Shown: positions 8,546-17,332, numbered from the stretch's first letter. The stretch is 64,000 bases of DNA from Streptomyces sp. NBC_00523 (GCF_036346615.1 NZ_CP107836.1:3534001-3598000), one strand, 5' to 3'. A program made the numbers and translations. Notes: generated by a model not told the origin, from the sequence alone.

Positions 8546-9058
8546 GTGACGCACGAATCCGCGGCTTCGCCCGCTCCCCGGCGCCCGGACCCGCCGACCG
8601 GCTGGCGGCGCACCGCCTTCCGGCTGCCCGTCCACCTGTTCCGCATGGGGCTCGGGCCGCTCTTCCGGGGCCGGCTGCTGCTGCTCGTCCACACCGGCCG
8701 CGTCTCGGGCCTCCCCCGCCGGACGGCCGTCGAGGTCGTGGAGGCGGGCACCCACGAGGGCCGGGCCTGCTGGACCGTCGCCTCGGGCTTCGGCCCCGGC
8801 GCCGACTGGTTCCGCAACCTGGAGCGCACCCCGCACGCCACGGTCCAGGTCGGCCGCCGCTTCCACGCGGTCACCGCCCAGGTGCTGACCCCCGAGGAGG
8901 GCGGCGAGCTGATGGCGCGGTACGCACCCCGCCACCCCAGGGTCGCCCGCCGGCTCTGCGCGTACATGGGCTTCGAGGTGGACGGCGGTACGGAGGACTA
9001 CCGGCGGGTGGGCGAGTCGATCCCGTTCGTCCGGCTCACGGAGGGCGCGCGGCGCTGA
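8546..9058 (+). CDS. Nitroreductase family deazaflavin (F420)-dependent oxidoreductase
   Basis: A 170-residue protein of the DDN/F420 split-barrel family. LLLLVHTGRVSGLPRRTAVEV and SGFGPGADWFRNLERTP are the two signature blocks of the family, which uses F420H2 to reduce quinones, nitro compounds or other hydrophobic substrates. GTG 8546 begins just after a dyad and no Shine-Dalgarno is seen; in-frame upstream starts at 8372 would run into the divergent MarR gene, so the short form is preferred. Divergence from a MarR gene suggests induction by an electrophile or phenolic compound. Confidence 0.88.
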   Translation: MTHESAASPAPRRPDPPTGWRRTAFRLPVHLFRMGLGPLFRGRLLLLVHTGRVSGLPRRTAVEVVEAGTHEGRACWTVASGFGPGADWFRNLERTPHATVQVGRRFHAVTAQVLTPEEGGELMARYAPRHPRVARRLCAYMGFEVDGGTEDYRRVGESIPFVRLTEGARR

Positions 9059-9062
9059 CCCC

Positions 9063-10559
9063 TCACGCCCGCGCCGGTTCCTCCGCGAGGTGCGGGCGGG
9101 GTGCGCCGGGCCGGTAGAGGAACAGGGTGACGACGAGCCCGAGGGCGAAGAAGCCCGCGGACCACCAGTAGGCGGTGGAGTAGCTCTCCAGCTGGGCCTG
9201 GGCGACGACGGGCGGGGTCGGCCTGCGGCCCACCAGGTAGTTCGTGGCGGCGGTGGTCGCGAGGGTGTTCAGCAGGGCCGTGCCGATGGAGCCGCCGACC
9301 TGCTGGCTGGTGTTGACCATCGCCGAGGCCACCCCGGCGTCCCGCGGCCCGACCCCCGCGGTGGCCAGGTTCATCGCCGTGGCGAAGACGGCGCCGAGGC
9401 CGATGCCCAGGCAGAGCAGCGGCGGCAGCACATGGGCGGCGTAGCTGCTGTTCAGGTCCAGGGCGGTCAGCCACACCATCGCGGCGGCCGCGATGCCCAT
9501 CCCGGTCGGGACGATCGGTTTCGCGCCGAACCGCAGCAGCAGCACATTCGTCGTCGTCACCGACGAGGCGATCATGCAGGCGACCATCGGGATGAAGGCG
9601 AGCCCGGTGGCGACCGGCGAATAGCCCAGGCCCTTCTGCAAGTAGTACGTGAGGAAGAGGAAGACGCCGAACATCCCGCCGCCGGAGATGAACATCGCGA
9701 GGAACGACGCCGCCCGGTCCCGGTCCAGCACCACCCGCATCGGCAGCAGCGGATGCGCCGCCCTGGTCTGCCACCACGCGAACGCCGCCACCAGCACCGC
9801 GCCCGCCACCAGGAACCCCCAGGTCAGCGGCGAACTCCAGGCGTGCGACTCGGCCTCCGAGAAGCCGTAGACGATGCAGAAGAGACCGGCCGAGACCAGC
9901 AGCGTCCCCGGGATGTCGAGCCGGGGCCGGTCCGTCGGCGCCCCCGCGGTCAGCAGCCGCCAGCCGCCGACGAAGGCCAGGAACGCGAAGAGCAGGTTGA
10001 CGTAGAGGCACCAGCGCCAGTCCAGGTACTCGGTGAGCACCCCGCCGAGCAGCAGCCCCACCGCACCGCCCGCACCCGCGATGGCGCCGTAGATCCCGAA
10101 CGCCTTGGCCCGCTCCTTGGGCACGGTGAACGTCGTGGTGAGCAGCGACAGCGCCGCCGGGGCCAGCAGCGCGCCGAACAGGCCCTGCAGGGCGCGGGCC
10201 AGCACCAGCACCTCGAAGCTCGGAGCGGCGCCGCCGATCGCGGAGGCGACCGCGAAGCCGACGAGGCCGGTCAGGAAGACCACCCGGCGGCCCACCAGGT
10301 CGGCGATGCGTCCGCCGAGCAGCAGCAGCGAACCGAAGGCGAGGGCGTACGCCGTGACGATCCACTGCCGGTTGCCGTCGCTGAAGCCGAGGTCCTGCTG
10401 GGCGGAGGGCAGCGCGATGTTCACGATCGTCGCGTCGAGCACCACCATCAGCTGGGCGAGGCCGATCACCCCGAGCACCCACCAGCGGTGCGCCGGGTGG
10501 TCCTCGCGGGGGTTCGCCCTGCGGGTTCCTGCTTCTCGGGGACCTGCTTCACGGGCCAT
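9063..10559 (-). CDS. DHA2-family MFS drug exporter (EmrB/QacA-like)
   Basis: A 498-residue membrane protein with about 14 hydrophobic segments. LDATIVNIALPSAQQDLG, WIVTAYAL and GRIADLVGRR are hallmark DHA2 motifs in the first helices. It would export toxic amphiphiles with proton influx. The stop lies four bases from the end of the convergent oxidoreductase gene. ATG 10559 is preferred: GGGAG lies nine bases upstream, and a longer in-frame form to 10637 adds only an Arg-rich unlike-family extension. No dedicated regulator is adjacent; the divergent lectin gene shares the 181-base upstream space. Confidence 0.9.
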   Translation of the reverse strand: MAREAGPREAGTRRANPREDHPAHRWWVLGVIGLAQLMVVLDATIVNIALPSAQQDLGFSDGNRQWIVTAYALAFGSLLLLGGRIADLVGRRVVFLTGLVGFAVASAIGGAAPSFEVLVLARALQGLFGALLAPAALSLLTTTFTVPKERAKAFGIYGAIAGAGGAVGLLLGGVLTEYLDWRWCLYVNLLFAFLAFVGGWRLLTAGAPTDRPRLDIPGTLLVSAGLFCIVYGFSEAESHAWSSPLTWGFLVAGAVLVAAFAWWQTRAAHPLLPMRVVLDRDRAASFLAMFISGGGMFGVFLFLTYYLQKGLGYSPVATGLAFIPMVACMIASSVTTTNVLLLRFGAKPIVPTGMGIAAAAMVWLTALDLNSSYAAHVLPPLLCLGIGLGAVFATAMNLATAGVGPRDAGVASAMVNTSQQVGGSIGTALLNTLATTAATNYLVGRRPTPPVVAQAQLESYSTAYWWSAGFFALGLVVTLFLYRPGAPRPHLAEEPARA

Positions 10560-10740
10560 GGGGCGGATCTCCCTCGCTGCGCACACCGCCGGAATCCCCC
10601 GGATGATCACGCTAGGCGGAGCCCGGCGCTCCCGCATGTGGAGCCGTTCGGACGGGCGGGTACGGCTGGCCGGGTGCTCGCGGCGGACACAGGACCCGCA
10701 ATCAGTTCATCACACATAGTGACTGTTATCTGTGCTGTCC

Positions 10741-12960
10741 ATGACCCGCAAACCACGCTCGTCACCGCTGGGCGGACCCGTACGGGCCCCACGGTTCGCC
10801 TCCGTCGCGGCGCTGGCCCTCGCCCTCGGCCTGGCCGGCCCCCTGGCCTCCACCGGGGAACTCGCCCACGCGCAGCCGCGCCAAGGCGGCTCCACCCTGC
10901 TCGATGAGACCTTCACCCAGGCCACGGCCCCGGAGTTCACCGGGGTCGGTTCTGCCTGCCTCACCGGAGCGCCCGGGGCCGACGCCCTGCCGGGACCCGG
11001 CAACCACCCCCTTGCGGGCTGCACGGTGGGCGTCGGCCCCGAACCGCCCAACGACGCCGCCCCGCGCGGCTATCTGCGGCTGACGGACTCCTCCAACGAC
11101 CAGTCCGGTGCCGTCCTCTACAACCACGCGCTGCCCGCCGACGACGGCCTGGACGTCACCTTCGACCAGTGGCAGTACGGCACCACCACGGGCGCCATCG
11201 CCCCGGCCGACGGCATCTCGTTCTTCCTGGTCGACGGGGAGGCGGAGCTGACCCACCCCGGTGCGTTCGGCGGCAGCCTCGGATACGCGCAGAAGCTGCC
11301 CGACGACGATCCGAACGCCGACTTTCTCCCCGGGGTGGACCGCGGCTATCTGGGAGTCGGGCTCGACGTCCTCGGCAACTACTTCGGCGACTGGGAGCAC
11401 CGGGGCAACGGCTGCCCGCCGAACCGGCGCTCGCCCGCGGGCACGGCGTTCCACGTGCCCGCACCCGGGCCGAACATGGTCACGCTGCGCGGCCCCGGCG
11501 ACGGCATCGAGGGCTACTGCTTCCTCACCGCCACCACCAGCAACTTCTCCACCACCGGCCCCTGGCCGTCGACCCTCCCCGGCCAACTGCACGGGCCGAC
11601 CACCGAGGTGTCGGGGGATCCCGTCCAGGCCGAGCAGGACCTCGAACCCTCGCGCCGCCGCGTGCACGTGGTGATCACCCCGGCGCCGGACCCGCAGGTC
11701 ACCGTGTCCATCGACTTCAACGACGGCAACGGCTCCCGGCAGGTCCTCCAGACCGACGCTCCGGCCCCCGTACCGGCGACCTACAAGTTCGGATTCGCGG
11801 CCTCCACCGGTCTGTTCACGGACACCCACCTCATCCGCAATGTGACCGTGCGCACCGAACGGCCGCTGCCCCGGCTGAATCTCGTGAAGCAGGTCGTGCA
11901 GCCGCTGCCCGGTGACCTCACGGCCGGCACGCAGGTGCCGTACGAGTTCGTGGTCACCAACGCGGGAGGCACGACCATTGACGACCTCGCCGTCGACGAC
12001 CCGAAGACCGGCCCGGTCGCCTGCCCGGTGACGAGCCTCGCCCCCGGTGAGACGGTCACCTGTACGGCGACGTACACGGTGACGCCCGCCGACGTCGCCA
12101 ACGGCTCGATCGACAACACGGCCACGGCGACCGGGACATCGGGCGGTGAGACGGTCACCTCCCCGCCCTCGTCGGAGACGGTCCCGATCGAGCGGGCCCC
12201 GGGCATCTCGGTCGAGAAGCGGGTCGAGACCCCCGGCCCCTACGCGGTCGGGCAGACGGTCACCTACGCCTACACCGTCCGCAACACCGGCGGGGCGGAG
12301 CTGACCGACGTCGCCGTGCGGGACGACCACGTCACGGACATCACCTGTGCGTCGACCACGCTCGCCCCGGCGGAGGAGGCCGGTGACAGCACCACGTGCA
12401 CCGGCACCTACACGATCACCGAGGCCGACGGCACGACCGGTTCCGTGACCAACACCGCCACGGCGATCGGTACGGCGGACGGGGAGACCGTCACCTCGCC
12501 GGAGACGTATCAGACCCTCCCCGTCGGGCAGCCCCATCTGACGCTGCACAAGAGGGTCGTCTCCGACGGCCCGTTCCAGGTCGGGTCCGACGTCCGCTAC
12601 GCGTACACGGTGACCAACACCGGCAGCACCCGGCTGCACGACGTGCACGTGACGGACAACCGTGTCGCCGCGGTGGTCTGCGACGCGACCACGCTGGCGC
12701 CCGGGGCGAGCACCACCTGCCGCGGAACCTATCGGATCACCCCGGCCGACATCGACCTCTGCCGGAAGAGCGGCACCCGCGGCGGCGGTGGCAAGGACAC
12801 CGTCACATGCCGGATCAACAACGTGGCCCAGGCCGGCGCCACCGACCCGCAGGGTGAGGAGATCGCGAGCGACACCGCCTCGGCCACGGTCACCGTCACG
12901 GTCAAGCCCAGGAAGTGCGGGTGTCACAAGCACGAGAAGAAGCACCACAGCGGCGGCTGA
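10741..12960 (+). CDS. Secreted L-type lectin domain protein with DUF11-like repeats
   Basis: A 739-residue exported protein. A signal peptide (about residues 1-45) is followed by a legume-type (L-type) lectin domain (about 50-330: LTDSSNDQSGAVLYN, GISFFLVDGE, GYLGVGLDVLGNY) and three DUF11/CARDB-like beta repeats starting near residues 376, 486 and 597. Each repeat has the form xKxVxxxGPYxVGxxVxYxYTVxNTG and contains a Cys pair. The C-terminus is Cys/His/Lys-rich (CGCHKHEKKHH), with no LPXTG sorting motif. It probably binds glycans at the cell surface or in the matrix. ATG 10741 lies three codons after a GTG at 10732; no Shine-Dalgarno is visible, and a TTATCT box just upstream would give a very short leader. 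Confidence 0.85.
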   Translation: MTRKPRSSPLGGPVRAPRFASVAALALALGLAGPLASTGELAHAQPRQGGSTLLDETFTQATAPEFTGVGSACLTGAPGADALPGPGNHPLAGCTVGVGPEPPNDAAPRGYLRLTDSSNDQSGAVLYNHALPADDGLDVTFDQWQYGTTTGAIAPADGISFFLVDGEAELTHPGAFGGSLGYAQKLPDDDPNADFLPGVDRGYLGVGLDVLGNYFGDWEHRGNGCPPNRRSPAGTAFHVPAPGPNMVTLRGPGDGIEGYCFLTATTSNFSTTGPWPSTLPGQLHGPTTEVSGDPVQAEQDLEPSRRRVHVVITPAPDPQVTVSIDFNDGNGSRQVLQTDAPAPVPATYKFGFAASTGLFTDTHLIRNVTVRTERPLPRLNLVKQVVQPLPGDLTAGTQVPYEFVVTNAGGTTIDDLAVDDPKTGPVACPVTSLAPGETVTCTATYTVTPADVANGSIDNTATATGTSGGETVTSPPSSETVPIERAPGISVEKRVETPGPYAVGQTVTYAYTVRNTGGAELTDVAVRDDHVTDITCASTTLAPAEEAGDSTTCTGTYTITEADGTTGSVTNTATAIGTADGETVTSPETYQTLPVGQPHLTLHKRVVSDGPFQVGSDVRYAYTVTNTGSTRLHDVHVTDNRVAAVVCDATTLAPGASTTCRGTYRITPADIDLCRKSGTRGGGGKDTVTCRINNVAQAGATDPQGEEIASDTASATVTVTVKPRKCGCHKHEKKHHSGG

Positions 12961-12981
12961 CGCGCCCCGCGCCCCGACAGG

Positions 12982-13004
12982 CGCCGCCCCCTCCCGGGGC
13001 GGCG
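12982..13004. terminator. Bidirectional terminator hairpin
   Basis: CGCCGCCCC and GGGGCGGCG form a 9-bp stem with a 5-base loop. It lies between the convergent stop codons of the lectin gene and the PucR gene, where a terminator for both is expected. Confidence 0.6.
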
Positions 13005-13022
13005 TCGTTCCCTGTGCCGGTC

Positions 13023-14108
13023 CTAGACGTCCTTGGTGGGCCAGTCGAGCAGCCGGGCGCCGATCACCGCGGTCTGGAGCGTGTAGCGGTGCTGGGGGTC
13101 CGCCGGGTCGGAGCCGGTCAGCTGGTGGATGCGTTCCAGCCGGTACGTGAGGGCCCGGACGCTCAGCGAGAGGCGGCGGGCGGTCTCGGCGGCGACACAG
13201 CCCGCGTCGAAGTACACCGACAGCGTCTTGAGGAGCGGTTCGGCACCGCCCCTGGCCTTCTGGAGCGGGCCGAGCTCGCTGCGTACGAGATCGGCCATGG
13301 CCTGCCGGTCCCGGGTCAGCACCGGGTAGACCAGCAGGTCGGCAGCGAACAGCACGGGGTCGTCCAGGTCCATCCGGTCCGCCAGGTCCAGCGCGTCGAG
13401 CGCCTCGTCGTACGACTGGACGACGCCGCCGGGGCCCCGGTGGGCGCGGCCGACGGCGACCCGGCCGCCGTCCGTCGCCGCGTGCGCCTGCTTCGCGAAG
13501 TAGCGCAGGACGTCGGGCTGGCTGCCGGGCGCGACGCACACCATGCGGCCGTCCTTCGTGGTGAGCAGGATCTTGCGCCCGCCGAACCGGGCCAGCATCG
13601 CCGACTCCACGTGCCGGGGCACCGCCTCCGTCTCGGTGTACGCCTCCGGGCCCGTCGCGACCGCCACGGCGTGGGCGCGCGAGAGGCGCAGCCCGAAACG
13701 GGTGGCCCGCTCGGCGAGCCGGCCGAGATCGCTGCGCCCGTACAGCAGGTCGTCGATGAACTCCCGTCTGGCGGCCTCCTCGCGGCGCACGGTGAGGCGC
13801 TGGGCGCGCTCGAAGCCGTCCGCGAAGGCGTCGACCGCCTGCTCCATGGCGGCCAGCACGCTGTCCGTGGCGGCGGCCACGGCAGCCGGAGTCGCACCGG
13901 GGGCGGGGGCGGGCCAGGCGGCGCGGGTCTCGGCGAGGTGCATGCGGACCAGGGCGCGGAGCTGGTGGCCGGCCTCGGCGGCCTCCCTGCCCAGCATGCG
14001 GCGGGAGTCCAGCTCCTCGCGGGTGAGCCGCCGGCCCGAGACGGCCACCTCCCCCAGTATCTGTGCGTAACCCTCCAGAAAACTGTCGGGAATCACCGGT
14101 TCCGCCAC
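13023..14108 (-). CDS. PucR-family transcriptional regulator
   Basis: A 361-residue cytoplasmic regulator. The C-terminal part (about residues 285-355) holds the PucR/CdaR helix-turn-helix: LLKTLSVYFDAGCVAAETARRLSLSVRALTYRLERIHQLTG, followed by a short end helix. The N-terminal half (about 20-120) is helical, and the middle (about 125-270) fits the degenerate sensor region of the family. GTG 14108 is seven bases after GGAGG. It is divergent from the YqiJ-YqiK flotillin module. The space between holds three copies of a CGGCAA half-site, making it the leading candidate regulator of that module and of flotillin module 1, which carries the same palindrome. That role is inferred. Confidence 0.87.
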   Translation of the reverse strand: MAEPVIPDSFLEGYAQILGEVAVSGRRLTREELDSRRMLGREAAEAGHQLRALVRMHLAETRAAWPAPAPGATPAAVAAATDSVLAAMEQAVDAFADGFERAQRLTVRREEAARREFIDDLLYGRSDLGRLAERATRFGLRLSRAHAVAVATGPEAYTETEAVPRHVESAMLARFGGRKILLTTKDGRMVCVAPGSQPDVLRYFAKQAHAATDGGRVAVGRAHRGPGGVVQSYDEALDALDLADRMDLDDPVLFAADLLVYPVLTRDRQAMADLVRSELGPLQKARGGAEPLLKTLSVYFDAGCVAAETARRLSLSVRALTYRLERIHQLTGSDPADPQHRYTLQTAVIGARLLDWPTKDV

Positions 14109-14414
14109 GCGTCCGCCTCCGTTTCCATTCCGTACCGTCACCAGCCCAACGCACGGGAGCCGGTGCCGGTGCCCGGCACCGGGGCGCGGCAAACGTTGCC
14201 GTGTTCCGGCAATGCGATCGGGCCGCCCAGGATGACACGATCCTGTCAGCACCAACCGGGGGACCAACGGGGGAAACACGGGGGTGCACGGGGGATCGGG
14301 GGAAGACCCGGCCGCCGTGGTGTCGTCGAGGGTGACACCGCGGCGCCGTGGTCCCCGACCGGTCCGCGCAGGCGCCGGCGACACCGCCGGCGGAACGGCA
14401 GGGGGTCGGTACCG
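14109..14414. other. 306-base divergent regulatory region between pucR and yqiJ-like genes
   Basis: This is the only gap above 300 bases. Its middle carries the operator cluster at 14187-14213 and conserved promoter bases at 14231-14249. From about 14255 to 14410 it is G-rich on the + strand (runs of GGGGG), forming a long untranslated leader of roughly 160 bases. I see no convincing gene in it; a GTG-initiated frame at 14284 runs out of frame into the yqiJ-like gene and lacks a ribosome binding site. Confidence 0.6.
14187..14249 (+). promoter_or_regulatory. Operator cluster and promoter of flotillin module 2
   Basis: Three half-sites are evenly spaced: CGGCAA (14187-14192), TTGCCG (14196-14201) and CCGGCAA (14206-14212). 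The last two form the dyad GTTGCCGT-GTT-CCGGCAAT, which matches 3777-3795 at all but two positions. The first two form a second dyad, CGGCAA-ACG-TTGCCG, closer to the divergent pucR gene. The conserved block at 14231-14249 sits at the same distance from the dyad as at module 1. A regulator binding here could act on both divergent genes. Confidence 0.65.
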
Positions 14415-15059
14415 ATGCGGGAATTCCTGGACGCGACGCTGTCCTTCCCGGCCGTACTCTTCGCCGCCGCGCTGGTCGTCGTCATCGCCTTCTGGCTGCT
14501 CGTCCTGGTCGGCGCGGCCGACCACCACTCCTTCGACGCCGACCTGGACACCGATCTCGCGGGCGTCGGAGGCGTCCCGGTCACCGTCTCGGTGTCCCTG
14601 ATGATCGCCGTCGGCTGGTTCTCCGCCCTGACCGGTTCGGTCCTGGTGCACCGCTCGGGCGCCGCCGGACCGCTGCGCGCCGTGCTGGCCTGCGCGGTGC
14701 TCGCCGGGGCGCTGCTGCTCGCCTGGGGCGCGGTACGGCTGCTCGTCCACCACTTCCGGCGCGTCTTCCCGGACCAGCCTCCGCCATCGCGCCAGGACTT
14801 CCTGGGCCGCGTCTGCACGATCCGTACCGGCTCGGTCTCCACGGACTTCGGCCAGGCCGAGGTCACCGCCGACGACGGGACCACCGCCACCGTCCAGGTG
14901 CGCCAACTGGAGCCCGTCGACGCGGAGCTGACCTCCGGCTGCGCCGGACTGCTGTACGCGTACGACGAGGCCGGGGAGTTCTTCTGGGTCTCGGCCTACG
15001 ACAAGGCGCTCGACCCGGGTCCGCCGCACGGCCGTACGGCCTCCGGCCCCGCCGTCTGA
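14415..15059 (+). CDS. YqiJ-like OB-fold membrane protein
   Basis: A 214-residue protein with three hydrophobic segments (about residues 10-35, 58-78, 92-115) and a C-terminal soluble domain (about 130-200: RQDFLGRVCTIRTGSVSTDFGQAEVTADDG) that fits the OB-fold of the YqiJ/NfeD group. In Escherichia coli, yqiJ lies directly before the flotillin gene yqiK, and the same order is found here. It probably partners the large flotillin at the membrane. ATG 14415 follows GGGGG by about ten bases. It resembles the shorter NfeD-like protein at 3882 in plan but not in detail, so the two are parallel modules more than a recent duplication. Confidence 0.82.
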   Translation: MREFLDATLSFPAVLFAAALVVVIAFWLLVLVGAADHHSFDADLDTDLAGVGGVPVTVSVSLMIAVGWFSALTGSVLVHRSGAAGPLRAVLACAVLAGALLLAWGAVRLLVHHFRRVFPDQPPPSRQDFLGRVCTIRTGSVSTDFGQAEVTADDGTTATVQVRQLEPVDAELTSGCAGLLYAYDEAGEFFWVSAYDKALDPGPPHGRTASGPAV

Positions 15060-15088
15060 GCCACCGCTCCCGCTCGGCGCGGTGTGCC

Positions 15089-15107
15089 CGTCCGGGCTGC
15101 CCGGACG
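15089..15107. terminator. Intercistronic hairpin in flotillin module 2
   Basis: CGTCCGGGC-T-GCCCGGACG is a perfect 9-bp inverted repeat between the yqiJ-like and yqiK-like genes. It may attenuate or process the transcript. The two genes are on one strand with 117 bases between, so partial read-through is likely. Confidence 0.45.
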
Positions 15108-15125
15108 CCGCGTGCCGCCGCGCCG

Positions 15126-15141
15126 TGTTTCACGTGAAACC
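15126..15141. other. parS-like ParB-binding site 1
   Basis: TGTTTCACGTGAAACC matches the bacterial parS 16-mer at 15 of 16 positions and contains the full 14-bp GTTTCACGTGAAAC palindrome known as parS in Streptomyces. It is intergenic, between the yqiJ-like and yqiK-like genes. Confidence 0.85.
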
Positions 15142-15176
15142 GCTCATTTCCGCACCACCTGCCGCCAAGGACTGTC

Positions 15177-17291
15177 ATGGATGCCATCTCCTTGGGCCTC
15201 GGCCTGCTCGTCGCCGTGGTCCTCCTCATCGCCGTAGCCGTTCTGCTGATCATCACCCGGCTCTTCCGCAAGGTGGAGCAGGGCAAGGCCCTGATCATCT
15301 CCAAGACCAAGAAGGTCGACGTGACCTTCACCGGTGCCGTCGTCCTGCCGGTGCTGCACAAGGCCGAGTCCATGGACATCTCGGTCAAGACCATCGAGAT
15401 CCGGCGCACCGGGCGTGAGGGCCTGATCTGCCAGGACAACATCCGCGCCGACATCCACATCACGTTCTTCGTGCGGGTCAACAAGACCGTCGAGGACGTC
15501 AAGAAGGTCGCCCAGTCCATCGGCACCGTGCGCGCCAGCGACAAGGCCGCCATCCAGGAGTTCTTCGCCGCGAAGTTCTCCGAGGCACTGAAGACCGTCG
15601 GCAAGCAGCTGGACTTCGTGGACCTGTACACGAAGCGCGAGGAGTTCCGCGACCGGATCATCCGGGTCATCGGTACCGACCTGAACGGCTACCACCTGGA
15701 CGACGCGGCGATCGACTTCCTGGAGCAGACCCCGATGGCGCAGCTCGACGGCGCCAACATCCTGGATGCCCAGGGCATCCGGAAGATCACCGAGCTGACC
15801 GCGATCGAGCACGTCCGCACCAACGAGTTCCAGCGCACCGAGCAGAAGGAGATCACCCGGCAGGACGTCGACGCCCGGGAGACCATCCTGGAGCTGGAGC
15901 GCCGGCAGGCCGAGGCGGAGATCAAGCAGCGTCGCGAGGTCGAGACGCTGCGGGCCCGCGAGGAGGCGGCGACCGCCCGGGTCCAGGAGGAGGAACGCCT
16001 GGGCGCCCAGGCCGCGTTCATCAAGACCGAGGAGCAGCTGGGCATCCAGCGGGAGAACCAGGCCCGGGAGATCGCCGTCGCGCAGAAGAACCGCGAGCGG
16101 GTCATCGCCGTGGAGAACGAGCGCATCGAGAAGGACCGGATGCTGGAGGTCATCGGGCGCGAGCGCGAGACCGAGCTGAACCGCATCGCCGCGACGAAGG
16201 AGGTCGAGGCGGAGCGCCGCGAGGTCGCCGACGTCATCCGCGAGCGCATCGCGGTGGACCGTACGGTCGCCGAGCAGGAGGAGTCCATCAAGACGCTGCG
16301 GTCCGTCGAGGAGTCCGAGCGCACCCGCAAGTCGGTCATCATCGCCGCCGAGGCGGAGGCGCAGGAGCGGCTGGTCAAGGACATCAAGGCGGCCGAGGCG
16401 GCGGAGGCCGCGGCCACCCACCGCGCCGCGGAGCAGCTGACGCTCGCCGAGGCCCGGCTGAAGACCGCCGACCTCGACGCGCAGGCCAAGCTGCGGCTCG
16501 CCGAGGGCATCCAGGCGGAGTCGGCGGCGCCCGGCCTCGCGGACGTCCAGGTGCGGGACGCGGAGGCGGAGGTGATCGAGAAGACGGGGCTCGCCGAGGC
16601 CGAGGCCACGTCCGCGCGGCTCAAGGCGGAGGCCGAGGGTGCCCGTCTCAAGGCCCTCGCGGACGCGGAGGGTACGCAGGCGCAGGCGTCGGCCGACGCG
16701 GCGATGATCGGCGAGAAGCTGAAGGCGGAGGCCGCGGGCCTCACGGAGAAGGCGGCCGCGATGGCGGCGCTGGACGACGCGTCGCGGGGGCACGAGGAGT
16801 ACCGGCTGCGGCTGGCCGCCGAGAAGGAGATCCGGCTCGCCGGTCTGGACGTGCAGCGGCAGGTCGCCGAGGCGCAGGCGACGGTCCTGGCCACGGGCCT
16901 GGAGAACGCCGACATCGACATCGTCGGCGGCGAGTCGGTCTTCTTCGACCGGCTGGTCTCGTCCATCTCGATGGGCAAGAGCCTGGACGGCTTCGTGGGG
17001 AACTCCGACACGGCGAAGGCGCTGGCCGGTCCGTGGCTGAACGGCGAGTCCTCGTTCACGGAGGACCTGACACGGGTGCTGTCCTCGGTCTCCACGGGCG
17101 ACGTCCAGAACCTGACGGTGTCGGCGCTGCTGATGCGGCTGATGGCCGCGCCGGGGGCCGGGGTCGGTGCGGACCAGGTCCGCGCGCTGCTGGACCACGC
17201 GAAGTCGCTGGGCCTGGCGGACGTCCCGCTCAGCGCCTTGGCCCCGGCGGGCCTGAACGGTACGCCGGTGCCTGAGGGATCCGTGGCCTGA
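15177..17291 (+). CDS. YqiK-like flotillin (SPFH/band 7)
   Basis: A 704-residue membrane-anchored protein. One N-terminal hydrophobic segment (about residues 5-28) is followed by an SPFH domain (about 35-210: VEQGKALIISKTKKVDVTF, then DIHITFFVRV), a very long charged coiled coil (about 220-560, many EAEA and RERE runs) and a C-terminal flotillin domain (about 570-650). Its length exceeds usual YqiK proteins, mainly because of the coiled coil. ATG 15177 follows AAGGA by five bases. It lies in a same-strand set with a YqiJ-like protein, a large AAA ATPase and an RCK channel-like protein, which suggests a membrane-microdomain complex. Confidence 0.92.
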   Translation: MDAISLGLGLLVAVVLLIAVAVLLIITRLFRKVEQGKALIISKTKKVDVTFTGAVVLPVLHKAESMDISVKTIEIRRTGREGLICQDNIRADIHITFFVRVNKTVEDVKKVAQSIGTVRASDKAAIQEFFAAKFSEALKTVGKQLDFVDLYTKREEFRDRIIRVIGTDLNGYHLDDAAIDFLEQTPMAQLDGANILDAQGIRKITELTAIEHVRTNEFQRTEQKEITRQDVDARETILELERRQAEAEIKQRREVETLRAREEAATARVQEEERLGAQAAFIKTEEQLGIQRENQAREIAVAQKNRERVIAVENERIEKDRMLEVIGRERETELNRIAATKEVEAERREVADVIRERIAVDRTVAEQEESIKTLRSVEESERTRKSVIIAAEAEAQERLVKDIKAAEAAEAAATHRAAEQLTLAEARLKTADLDAQAKLRLAEGIQAESAAPGLADVQVRDAEAEVIEKTGLAEAEATSARLKAEAEGARLKALADAEGTQAQASADAAMIGEKLKAEAAGLTEKAAAMAALDDASRGHEEYRLRLAAEKEIRLAGLDVQRQVAEAQATVLATGLENADIDIVGGESVFFDRLVSSISMGKSLDGFVGNSDTAKALAGPWLNGESSFTEDLTRVLSSVSTGDVQNLTVSALLMRLMAAPGAGVGADQVRALLDHAKSLGLADVPLSALAPAGLNGTPVPEGSVA

Positions 17292-17305
17292 ACGCCCCAC
17301 CCAGC

Positions 17306-17332
17306 CCCGTCCGTCCTCAAACGCCGGACGGG
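17306..17332. terminator. Hairpin formed by a short Streptomyces repeat
   Basis: CCCGTCCG and CGGACGGG form an 8-bp stem with an 11-base loop just after the flotillin stop codon. The sequence is one inverted copy of the repeat described at 17403-17529, so here the repeat itself supplies a terminator-like fold. Confidence 0.5.

Noticed and set aside
10762..14289. Very long minus-strand open frame (1,175 codons) across the lectin and PucR genes
   Set aside because: It is antisense to the clearly coding lectin gene, Gly/Arg/Val-rich without domains, and arises from the high GC content.
12915..14414. + strand frame leading into the yqiJ-like gene
   Set aside because: The part before 14415 lies antisense to the PucR gene and across a promoter; the ribosome site supports ATG 14415.
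14284..14601. Possible small + strand gene in the leader of flotillin module 2
   Set aside because: It overlaps the yqiJ-like gene out of frame for most of its length, is Arg/Ser-rich and has no ribosome site.
3882..17291. Flotillin modules as a recent tandem duplication
   Set aside because: The two flotillins (480 and 704 residues) and their OB-fold partners (169 and 214) differ strongly in sequence and length; only the operator is nearly identical.
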